Shown piece after piece: positions 10,594 through 19,580 of a stretch of DNA of 64,000 nt. The notes below the pieces were generated by a model. The model was not told the DNA's origin, ran no database searches, and saw nothing but the letters and a program-made list of their open reading frames with translations. A program made the position numbers and the translations under genes. Source of the DNA: Petaurus breviceps papuanus (Eukaryota; Chordata; Mammalia; Diprotodontia; Petauridae); contig JAMXIF010000032.1 of assembly GCA_028583685.1 (NCBI GenBank), positions 2,624,135-2,688,134 on the forward strand. Reading direction: 5' to 3'. How positions within the stretch are numbered: the stretch's first letter is position 1; each line of letters opens with the position of its first letter.

Positions 10594-10730
10594 TTTTCTC
10601 TCTCTCCCCCTCTCCTCCCTTCTCTCCCTGTTTCCCTCTCTCCGCTCCCCTCTCATCTTCCTCCCTCCCCCCCTCCTCTCTCCATCTTGTTTGTCTGCCT
10701 CTCTCTCTGGTCTTCTCCTCTGTGTGTATG
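10594..10730. repeat. CT-rich polypyrimidine tract
   Basis: About 135 bases with almost no purines on the plus strand, in a changing CT/CCCT pattern. Overlapping open frames on both strands here are artefacts of the composition. Confidence 0.85.
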
Positions 10731-10810
10731 TCTCATATATAATATATAACACACATAAATGTATATGTGTGTAATGTCTCTATCGTATGAGAAGAAGGTA
10801 TGTGTGTATA
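10731..10810. repeat. TA/TG-rich imperfect repeat
   Basis: Degenerate TATA and TGTG steps directly after the polypyrimidine tract. Probably one compound microsatellite. Confidence 0.65.
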
Positions 10811-11311
10811 TAATACTGGATTGTCCTTGGAACTCCGACTGTGGCTGCAGTTCATGGAACCTCTTGCTCTCCAAAGCATTGCCTCTTCTACTCCCCAAGT
10901 TACATAAGCAAAGTTCACTCTGTCCCTTCCCTGAGCCAGTTCCCAACTACTATACCCTGGGCTTACCAGTCTGTTACAGTTTCCTTGTATTTTGTTTGAA
11001 ATCTTGCTTCAGCAAATCTCCTAATATATTGCTTATGACTACCCAACCTTCATGTGCCCTTCATATTTGAACCCTCCAAAGGGGATGCTTGGGTACAATG
11101 CCACTCTTACTTTGCATAAATCTAACCCCATGTTACTGTGTAGTGACAAATGTCGCTTCACTGTCTTAGAATTCAGTGTTTTAGAAACTTTAGAATTGTA
11201 TTCATTCCATAAGATAGTTGTTAGTGAGTTCAATCTAAGGGGGTGCCTGTAATAGTCCTTAGTTTCCTATTTGTGAAAATGGCTGGTCACAAACTGAACT
11301 GTAAGTTGAAT
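10811..11311. other. Unresolved DNA
   Basis: About 500 bases with no recognised repeat. The 103- and 66-codon open frames have no family features. Confidence 0.45.
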
Positions 11312-11492
11312 TGAAGAATCATAGAGTGTTAAAGCTGAAAGTGACTGGAGATCACTTAATCTAGTCCTCTTTTATTACATATATAGAAACTGAGAACCAG
11401 AGAGATAAAATGACTACTCAAGGTAATAAAACAATTAGTGATTTAAACCCAGCCCTACCTGTTCTAATCTCAGTGTTCTTTCTATTATATAA
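11312..11492 (+). mobile_element. MIR3-like CORE-SINE
   Basis: Pattern 'CATAGAGTGTTAAAGCTGAA', 'GGAGATCACTTAATCTAGTC', 'GAAACTGAGAACCAGAGAGA' and 'CAGTGTTCTTTCTATTATAT' along its whole length. Confidence 0.75.
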
Positions 11493-12002
11493 ACATCCTC
11501 CAGGCATTTAATTTAGGCTTTAATTTGTTCCCACACTCCATCTTCACATCTCCCAGGAGTCTTTTGGTCATCTTGATTTAGGTTTTCAGTTGTATAATAG
11601 ATCATATTTGTATTTCCCATGTAGCAGAATTCTACAATGAACTCTCAGCTCTCTATTGTTATTGAATATAGCTTACATCTATGTTGCAAATTGAAAAGCA
11701 GCCTTACTTATCTTCAGACTTGTGAAATATTGTACAATAAGTAAAAATAAGCCAAGAGAAGTGGAAATTTATTAGCTAACTAATAGGTATGGACTATAGG
11801 AAACTAGATGAAGTTTATGCATGCAACATGGAGAACTGTGTATTGTCTCCTGAACTTCATTTGCCACGTAAAGATTCCATCCCTTCAATGCTTTGACTTG
11901 AAGAAATAGTGTGAATCATAAAATGCATGACTAAAGCACAGTTCTATCCTGTCAAAATGGCTCTCAGTGACATGCTCCTGAAATTGTTCCTTATATTTCT
12001 CT
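11493..12002. other. Unresolved DNA
   Basis: No repeat family or gene recognised. Confidence 0.45.
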
Positions 12003-12065
12003 GGAAGTGTGTGACCTTGAGCAAGTTACTTCAACTCTCTGGCCTTCATTTTCTTCAATTCCATC
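12003..12065 (+). mobile_element. MIR core fragment
   Basis: 'GTGTGACCTTGAGCAAGTTA' followed by 'CTCTGGCCTTCATTTTCTTC', the MIR core. Confidence 0.65.
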
Positions 12066-12159
12066 TTCATTTTTTTCTTCATCCTCAAGGTACCTCTTCC
12101 CTGGATCCTGCTTCTGTCCCTCGTCTCCTCCCCTCTGTCTCGAGTTCCAGCAGCTCTGT

Positions 12160-12275
12160 TTTGTATGTTGTATTCTTTTATGAGAATGTAAGCCTCTTGA
12201 GGGCATAGGCTGATTCTTTTTCTTGAATTTGTATCCTGAGCACTTGAGACAATGCCTGGCAGATAGTAAATGTTA
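12160..12275 (+). mobile_element. L2 LINE 3' end
   Basis: 'GAATGTAAGCCTCTTGAGGG', 'CCTGAGCACTTGAGACAATG' and 'CAGATAGTAAATGTTAAATA'. The tetranucleotide array starts exactly at its terminus, so the array may have grown from the L2 tail. Confidence 0.75.
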
Positions 12276-12812
12276 AATAATCTATCTATCTGTCTATCTG
12301 TCTATCTGTCTGTCTATCTATCTGTCTATCTTCATCTACCTATTTATCTTTATCATTTATATCTATCTACCTCCCTATTTGTTCATCTATATCCATCTAC
12401 CATCTGTCTTTCTGTTTTCATCTCTCTTCTATCCTATCTATAACCATCTATCATCTATCAATATCTATTTTCTATCATCTACCCATCTGCCAATCTATAT
12501 ATCTATCTCCAGCTATAATCTGTCTGTCTGTCTATCCATCTCTCTCCCTCTCTATCTCTTCATCTCTATCATTTATCTATCTGCATACCTGTCTATTCAT
12601 CTATATCCATTTATCATCTATCATGTCTTTCTATTTTCATCTATCCTCTATCCTATCTATATCCATCTGTCATCTCTCTATATCTATCTTCTATCATGTA
12701 CCCATCCATCAGTCTATATATCTGTTCATCTCCATCTATCATCTGCCTGTCTTTATCTATCTATCATCTATCCATCCATCTATCTGTCCGTCCATCTATC
12801 TATCTATCATTT
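12276..12812. repeat. (ATCT)n tetranucleotide array, about 540 bp
   Basis: A long degenerate array of TATC/TGTC/CATC units with many variants. The 149-codon open frame across it is the repeat read in one frame. The interruptions point to an old locus with repeated slippage. Confidence 0.92.
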
Positions 12813-12821
12813 CCTATATCA

Positions 12822-12890
12822 CAGATGAGGAAGTTGGACTCTAAGGTCCCTTTCAGCTTTATATCTATGCTCTTATAGCAGATATTGAAA
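12822..12890 (+). mobile_element. MIR 3' end fragment
   Basis: 'CAGATGAGGAAGTTGGACTC' then 'AAGGTCCCTTTCAGCTTTAT': the 3' end of MIR. The tetranucleotide array separates it from any 5' part. Confidence 0.65.
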
Positions 12891-13199
12891 TCCTTGGACC
12901 CTTTGGGTCAGTTTAAGATCCCTAGTTAAATTTTTCTAGCCAATGACATCCCTCATTTCTGTTATTTGATACATACCAAATTGTCTTCCTTCTCTGGTTC
13001 CTCAGTAGTTTCTTCCTGAACCACTACTTGATACTGACAATGAGCTTAATTTGTCTTTAAAAACAAAAAAGATGCATCATGTTCTTCTGGAAGAATATTG
13101 CATGAGGCTAGTCATTTCCCATAAGTCTTATCTCTACATTATCAGTCTACCTCTTAGGAAGACAGAAGAGATTTTCAATTTGTGAGGTAGGAGAGACAT
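12891..13199. other. Unresolved DNA before the 13.2 kb island
   Basis: Unique sequence with no recognised repeat. May be the edge of the island that follows. Confidence 0.4.
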
Positions 13200-14400
13200 T
13201 TGCTATTTCAACTCCTATCTATTGACATGGGTGGGGATGGCAATTTCCCCCAGGTTTTACACATCCTCAAATGGTTTAACTTTGGGAAAACTACAAGTGT
13301 CATCTATTCATTAATGCACCTCTATGATGCTAACAGAGATCTTGTTTATTATGGGAATTCAGAGTACAAAACAAGGAGCCAGAGGAAACAAATTATTGTG
13401 CTCTTTGATTTGTCAAAGGAGCCATTTAATCTGCTTTACAATATGCGCTTTAGAATTTTCCAAGTTCATAGCCATGAAACAAATGCGCCTACCATAAACT
13501 GTGCTAGAGTTTAATTATCTTTTTTTTCTCTGTTAGATTAAATTACTAAGTATCTTCTCCAAATATGCAGTTTCTACTTTTGAAAAAAAAATCTGATATG
13601 CAAACCTAGGGAAATAGTTTCTAATGCTCTACATAAATGAAACTGGCGCTTATTGGCATCCAATTTCGAGGCATGGTTTTAGGGAGACGAAAGGACCCTG
13701 TCGTTATTAATGTTAAAAATTGTTGATGCTCTGTGCAGTGTGTTTTTCTAATTAGAGGAAAGCTGGAGAGTACTATTTCCATAATCAACCTGGGAACAGA
13801 AACTCAGCAAAATTTCATGTATTTTCAATGAAACTGCTCCTCAGCAACATAAAAATGGCTTTTATACCATAAAGGCTGTAATTAGAATAAGTCAAATCAG
13901 TTGGAAACGATTAAAGCCAGAGAAGGCTAAGCTGCCTTCTAAATATTTGTCTGGAGATTAGTCCTTCTCTTGCAGCCCCGAGAAGCATCTTTGATTTACT
14001 TAGAATGCTCGACGTAGCAAAGATAATCCTGCAGAAGGCAAATGAACACAAATTTAGATGTGCTGTTAGGCTTTCTTTGTGATTCGACAGGAGGCAGTGC
14101 ATTGGAAGTGATGTCGGAAAAATGAATACAGGGTCACATTAGACAAATTGCTTTAAAAAAAAAAAAAGCCGTGATCATCAATTTAAATTCTTTTAAAATG
14201 TGCTCGGTCTTTGAAGCTTTTAGGATGCACTTTAGAAGTCCACGTGGAATAATTTTCTGCATGTCAATGCGACAGTTGATGCGAGTCTCATTGTATTTTA
14301 AATTATAGTCCTGAGATGGGACTTGCTGCATGTTGCTTGTCTGACATCAGCTATTAAAATACAAGTAAATCTTGGCAGGTATAAATTTAAAGAAGAAAGG
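13200..14400. other. Candidate conserved regulatory block
   Basis: About 1.2 kb without any recognisable repeat. From about 13640 to 14340 I count 15 CpGs, far more than the AT-rich flanks hold. Motif-like words include a facing pair CTTTGAT/TCAAAG at 13403-13418 (TCF/LEF-like), CTAATTAGA near 13750 and TAATTAGAA near 13880 (homeodomain), and CACGTG near 14242 (E-box). A 104-codon open frame at 13200-13514 has no protein family features and is probably chance. Known developmental enhancers often look like this; conservation is inferred, not measured. Confidence 0.5.
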
Positions 14401-14919
14401 AGATTATGTAAGAAAATCAGAATTGTTAATATTAATTTACTAACCAAGGGATACTAGCTATCACTCTGTATCCCCCGAAGATCACAGAAATACTTTTTTA
14501 CTTGCAAAAGATAAAGTTTGTGAATGGTGGTAAAGGGGAGGAGTGGTGTTAATGTGTGTGCTCTGGCAGTGCTTCTGGGTCATGGTTTGGTGAAGGAAGT
14601 GGCTAATGTGATATTATTCTCATGCCACCCGTCTGCCATTAAAGCTAAAACAGGACAGGTGGATGCATGTGACACTATGGGATAATGATAGGGGGGTGAG
14701 TAGCTAGAGGAGACAACAGTACTTGGAGAATGACTGGAAGCTGAGCTCCCTTTTCAAAAGGCTCTAATTCTAACTGACAGAGTTTCCCTCTCATTTGTAA
14801 CCCCCTCAGTATCCCAAACTTTTGTGTGTGTGTGTCTGCATTTAGCCCTTGAAAATATAATCAGCCTAATGTAGTCTCTTACTGAATTTTAAACCACCCC
14901 ATTAAAACTCCTTTAACGT
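14401..14919. other. Repeat-free DNA between two candidate islands
   Basis: No recognised repeat. The texture is like the neighbouring islands but with fewer CpGs and no dense motif group. Holds a short GT run at 14823-14836. Confidence 0.35.
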
Positions 14920-15440
14920 GCTAAAGTAAGCTTCAGAGAGGGTTTCCATTTCATCTTTATTGAGCTGAGTCTGTAGCACTCTTTCCCTTTGCACCACAGT
15001 GAGAGGCTGTCAATAATTCAATAGCCATGGCCTTGATGGGCCGAGGCCCAACTTAGGCTTTAAAGAGAGCCAAGCAGCTTGTCAAAGTCTGATGTGCTGT
15101 CAATGGCTGACTGATCTATACTGCATGAATTCCCCCCTCAGCTCTTGATGTGTCCCTGGGAATAAAAAGAAAGTCATTTTAGAAGTAGACCCAGTGTGAA
15201 GCACCTGTTTATTTAGAATGTTTAATGAGACCAGGTAGTATCAGTGATGAAGTTCAATGAAGTCATTGCACTTTGGACGCGGTAGCCCATTCTGGGGTCT
15301 CACTGAGTGGTTTGGCAGATTGGGTGAAATGCAAGGGACTTAAGGATGCCCTGGTTTCACGGATACTGTTCACAGCACCAGGAAAATGTCCAGTTGAAAG
15401 CCTCCATCATGTGTGTGTCAGCTAGTGGGCAAACCTTGAT
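14920..15440. other. Candidate conserved non-coding element
   Basis: Repeat-free. It contains two CTGTCAAT words (15007-15014 and 15097-15104), 90 bases apart, the core of PBX/MEIS-type sites (reverse complement ATTGACAG), plus a nearby TTGTCAAAG. CpGs are kept at GGCCGAGG (about 15040) and GGACGCGG (about 15277). No coding frame. Function is inferred from motif grouping only. Confidence 0.45.
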
Positions 15441-15607
15441 CTTCACTGCCCAGCCATGATTCTAAAAATACAAATGAAAGTGAGGAAACTTGTGAGACAA
15501 ATGCAATACTTATGTAACATAGAGGACTTTCCCCCCTTTCTATTGAATTTCTTGTGTGCCCAGTCCTAGATTCGTCAAATTAAAAAATAAATAGCTGAAA
15601 TTACATA

Positions 15608-15808
15608 GTATCATACATCTGGAGCTGGAAAGGACCTCATAAACTATCTGGTTCATCCCCTTTATTTTACAGATAAGATAATTGTGGCACAGAGGTGAAG
15701 CATCTTGCCTAAAGTCAGAGAGCTAGTAAGCATGACATATGGGCTATGACCCCAGGTCGTCTGACTTCAGAGCCATTCATTATTCCTTATTGCACCCCAC
15801 TGCCTCCA
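15608..15808 (+). mobile_element. MIR3-like CORE-SINE
   Basis: 'GAGCTGGAAAGGACCTCATA', 'TTTACAGATAAGATAATTGT', 'AGTCAGAGAGCTAGTAAGC' and 'GTCTGACTTCAGAGCC', ending near 'CCCCACTGCCT'. Confidence 0.8.
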
Positions 15809-15809
15809 T

Positions 15810-16045
15810 AATAGGGCTTTAAAGTTTGTAGAATACTTTTTATATATTATATTTCATTTAAGTTTCACAACCACATGAAGTAGGCACCTTAAATGGTATT
15901 TTTCCTGTTTTACAGATGAGGAAAACTTAGGCTCAGAGAGGTTAATGACTTGCTTACAATCACAGAGCTGGTATCAGAAGCTTGATTCAAACACAGATCT
16001 CTCCCAGCTCCAAAGCCAATATTCATTCCACATACCTCCTCATAA
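15810..16045 (+). mobile_element. MIR-type SINE
   Basis: 'AAGTTTCACAACCACATGAA', 'TTTTACAGATGAGGAAAAC' and 'GGCTCAGAGAGGTTAATGAC'. It directly abuts the MIR3-like copy before it, in the same orientation. Confidence 0.8.
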
Positions 16046-16479
16046 AGTCCCCTAAGTTGTACATGCTAATATATAATGACATAAAAGGTGAGAAATAAAT
16101 CATGCTGATTTTTAATAAGAGTTGAACTCCACTTTGAGAAAACATAACTGGATTATTGGGAGGTCATGGGTTTCTAGTTGGGAGTCCAGTAATGGTAGAT
16201 TTACCTTCAAAACTTATACTCCCCTTTTTACCTTAAAGAGTTAGAAATTGGTCTAAATGAGATTTGCGAATAACTGTCCTGTAAACATTGAGAAGAGCAC
16301 TTAAGCCATGTTTTACATGCAAAACATTTCAACCTGAGGTCATTTGCTAACTTTTTCTCACTCTGAAATTTCATTGCATTAAATGATAACTAGTGGCACA
16401 AAGGAAAACATTGTCTCCAGTTGCATCAGAATTTTCATTATAAATAAACTTTTCTTTGCAGTTTAGTAGTCTTTAAAGC
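16046..16479. other. Unresolved AT-rich DNA
   Basis: No recognised repeat or gene. Confidence 0.45.
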
Positions 16480-16516
16480 ATCTTCCTTCCTTCCTTCCTT
16501 CCTTCCTTCCTTCTTT
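16480..16516. repeat. (TTCC)n microsatellite
   Basis: About eight TTCC units in a clean run. Confidence 0.9.
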
Positions 16517-16569
16517 CATTACTCCAAATCAGATTAGAGTTTACTAGAAAGTGATGGTTAGTGTATTCA

Positions 16570-16870
16570 GCAGACTGTCGTGGAAAGTGCTTATATGGGA
16601 GTCAGAGTCCCTTGAAATCAAGTCCCTGCTCCAACAATCACTAAGCTGTGCGACCACAAGCAGGTCTCTTAACCATTCTGAATTTCATTTTGTTCATGTC
16701 TAAAATATAGATGAAGTTCGGATGGCTGTATCTCACATTTGGATATCACATAAAGGTTTACAAGGACTTTTATTCACAGCAACTGTACTGCTTGTCTCAG
16801 AGGGTTGTTGTGAATAAAACTCTTTGTAAACCTTAACATGATATCCAATTGTGAGATATTATTATTCTGA
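16570..16870 (+). mobile_element. Marsupial MIR carrying an inverted duplication
   Basis: The 5' half has 'GTCGTGGAAAGTGCTTATAT' and 'GGTCTCTTAACCATTCTGAA'. The 3' half (from about 16795) has 'CTCAGAGGGTTGTTGTGAAT', 'CTTTGTAAACCTTAACATG' and 'GTGAGATATTATTATT'. Between them (16731-16784) lies an inverted copy of the 3' half, so the locus can fold into a 54-bp stem with an 18-nt loop. Confidence 0.75.
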
Positions 16871-17059
16871 AAGATAGATAGAAATGGTTGTTTGTAAAGT
16901 CTGCTAATAGAAAAATGTCACACAGATGGGATTAGTGGTGAGGGTGAGCCATAGTGTCCCTGTTATCACTCAAAATAGCAAGGCGCCCAGATTTTGCTAC
17001 TCATGCAAACTATCCCCCAATCTGTTTTATAGAGGGAGAGGAGAGGGAAGAGGAAGAAA

Positions 17060-17300
17060 GGGCAGAATAACCACTAATTAAGTGATGGCAGATTGTTTAG
17101 AAAATAGCCCTGTTGTGGAAACTAAGCTGTGTATTGATGAAGCACAGCTAAATGAGGGAATTTGCATTTTAAACATAAAAGTCAATAATTCCATTTCCAG
17201 ACTCTCCATTAGGCCAATAATCTATGTTTTAAGAACAATCAGCATCAAATGCTATAGCAGTAAGAGGGATGTTATTGTATTATGTGATATGATAATGATA
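17060..17300. other. Candidate conserved non-coding element
   Basis: Repeat-free sequence with a perfect octamer ATTTGCAT at 17160-17167 (POU-type site), CTAATTAAG near 17074 and GTCAATAATTCC near 17181. A 74-codon open frame covers it but has no family features. Bounded on the right by a microsatellite. Confidence 0.35.
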
Positions 17301-17353
17301 TGGTAATGCCCGTAAAAGTCTTGGAAGGTACAAGCTTATAGAAACTTTTCCTT

Positions 17354-17355
17354 GT

Positions 17356-17399
<44 letters not shown>

Positions 17400-17412
17400 T
17401 CNNNNNNNNNNT

Positions 17413-17456
<44 letters not shown>

Positions 17457-17572
17457 TCCTTCCTTCCTTCCTTCCTTCCTTCCTTCCTTCCTTCCTTCCT
17501 TCCTTCCTTCCTTCCTTCCTTCCTTCCTTCCTTCCTTCCTTCCTTCCTTCCTTCCTTCCTTTCTTTCCTAGA
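17354..17572. repeat. (TTTC)n/(TTCC)n microsatellite with a gap
   Basis: A TTTC array runs to the gap, continues for about 48 bases, then switches to about 27 TTCC units. The long open frames on both strands (EERK-type repeats) are the array itself. Its true length is unknown because of the gap inside it. Confidence 0.95.
17402..17411. other. Assembly gap (10 N)
   Basis: Ten Ns inside the TTTC array. A fixed 10-N string usually marks a join of unknown size, so coordinates to the right are relative. Confidence 0.95.
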
Positions 17573-17574
17573 GA

Positions 17575-18900
17575 GTAATTATTCATGCTGTAGACAATAG
17601 AGTTACCACATAAGTGTTGACAGCTGGATGGTCACATGTCTGCATTGGCATCTGTCCTTTGTTATACCCAGGGATTCCATTTTTTTTTTTTTTGGTGAAA
17701 GTAAAAATCTCTTCCATTTCAGCCTATCGTATGGCATCCTGGCAGGTAGCAGGAAACATCTGGTTATGACTCCATTAGCCCGGCTACTGCCCAGTTCCCT
17801 GGCCCTGCATGCCTAGGGGTTGATGTGTTAGGTGAGACATGATCTAGGAGTGGGACCAAACTGGTTTTAACTCTTGGCCTGAGCTCTGACAGAGCTCTTG
17901 TTTGCTTATTGGTTTGTTGTTCTTCCTTTGATGGCAGGTGCTCTGAGGGCTTACTGATCCCTGTCTCCACTTGAGTCACTGGCCTGTCTTTCAACACTTC
18001 TTCACGCTCAGCACCATATCTTCCCAGGCCAGACAAAGGAGCAGAACTAGATTAGCTTTGGCAGACGTTAAGGCGCAGCATTTGTCGGACCCTGGGTCCA
18101 GTGTAAGTTTGCAAACAGACCTGCTCGTTGTACAAAATCATTAGAAGTGGTGCATCTGGGAAACAAGAGAAGCTTGGGCAGGGAGGTGAAAGTGAATAAA
18201 AATGAGGAGGCTTGCAAACTGCTTTTGCTCCAGGGCTGGTTTTAATGAGCCTGTCCCTAATGAGTTGTCCCTGCAACTAGCTTCAGGCCTAAACAGATGA
18301 GGCAGGGATTCTGCTAAATTTTTGATAGGATTTGCACTGGTTTTTATGAGAAAGCAAGCAGCAGAGAGTGCAAAGTTGGGTCATGAATCTTTTACGAGGT
18401 TGGATTGTTGTCCATCTTGTCAATAGGGACTGGTAAGACCTGGTTGCTAATAGAGACTATGGCTCTCTGCTTCTTGTAGTCACTAACGTGAATGGATTGG
18501 GGAGCTGCTAATTCATGGGGGCATTTGGTTTCTCCCAAGTAGAGCCAGTCATGCAATCTCCTGGAAGTATTCATTTTAAGACTCCATCAAGTTGATTAGT
18601 GGAGCTGTTACCATTGCTAGTTAAAAGTCTTGTGTCGAGACTGACTGATCCTCACACAAATGCAGTTTTGGACATTTTATGTGTGTTTTCCACCCAGTAG
18701 ACTATGGAGAAAAGACCCATTAAGACTTCAATTAACATCCATTTTTCCTATAGGGCCTAATTCATTTTAGAGATTACAGACAGACATTTTTTTAATTTAT
18801 GTTGCCCAAGAAAGCATTGGCCCATGAATTTCAGAATATCATCCTCAATAGCTATTGAGATATTTCTAATATTTATCCTCCTGGGGTTGAGTCATTCAAT
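17575..18900. other. Candidate conserved regulatory block
   Basis: About 1.3 kb with no recognisable repeat except a T-run at 17680-17693. The strongest stretches are about 18040-18300 and 18380-18620. CpGs are kept (GACGTTAAGGCGCAGC near 18065, TGTCGGACC, CTCGTTG, TACGAGG, AACGTGA, GTCGAGA). There are paired TAATGAG words near 18245 and 18259, and GCTAATTCATG near 18506. Many short open frames lie on both strands but none has family features. Probably several adjacent elements; conservation is inferred. Confidence 0.42.
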
Positions 18901-19334
18901 GGAATTTCATATACTGATATCTTTTTTTAATATGAAAAGAAAAACTGCCAACAAAAATATTTCTTGGGTTTGATTCATCCACCAAGATGCAATTTTCTTG
19001 GTGGCTTAGAAGGTTACTGAAAATGCATGATCAGCAGCCCTTATGGCATGGAGTGAGGTATCCTTCCCCTCCATTCACTTTCTCACACTTTCTTTCACAT
19101 TAATCATGTAACTGATTTAATAAGCCCTGGCTCAGAGGGAAATTTTTTTTTTCTATAAGGTTTCTGATCAGTGCTTGACTGGGAGACTGAAACCCTTGAA
19201 TTTAGTCAAGAAATGTATTCAAGGTGAAATTCACCAACTGTTGTGTATTATTGTACCTTCTATTTGTGTAAAATTATTTGCTTTTACAATATACTTTCCA
19301 CATATATGTACTATGTTTTATCCTAACAGCAAAT
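18901..19334. other. Unresolved AT-rich DNA
   Basis: No recognised repeat or gene. Confidence 0.45.
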
Positions 19335-19580
19335 GGGGAGGAGCTGGAACTAGAACCTAGGTCTTTTGACTCCTAGGCTGGGTATTCTGTTCATACTACG
19401 CCGTCTCTAATTTGATTCGCATAATATCCCTGTGAGAGACAGATAGGACAAGCATTATCACCCTGTTTGAAAGGTGAGGACATTGACACAGAGATGTGAA
19501 CTGTCACACACGTAGGTCATGGCAGCATTAGGGATAAAGTCTAATTCTCCTGATTCTAAACTAGATCCTTCCCCTCTTAA
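19335..19580 (+). mobile_element. Two adjoining MIR-type fragments
   Basis: The first piece (about 19335-19400) is a MIR3-like 3' end: 'GAACCTAGGTCTTTTGACTC'. The second (about 19405-19580) has 'CATAATATCCCTGTGAGAGA' and 'GGTGAGGACATTGACACAGA'. Both are in plus orientation. Confidence 0.7.

Noticed and set aside
10510-10946. Cluster of overlapping open frames on both strands
   Set aside because: Produced by a CT-rich tract and a TA/TG repeat, which are poor in stop codons.
12379-12878. 149-, 73- and 60-codon frames with IYLSI-type repeats
   Set aside because: Pure translation of the (ATCT)n array in several frames.
13200-13514. 104-codon frame at the start of the 13.2 kb block as a coding exon
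   Set aside because: Hydrophobic/aromatic mix without motifs, no splice context, and the same block continues for 900 bases with the same texture and no frame. A non-coding conserved element fits better.
17272-17600. 104-codon frame with EGRK/ERKK repeats and its reverse
   Set aside because: Translation of a TTTC/TTCC microsatellite, running through an N gap.
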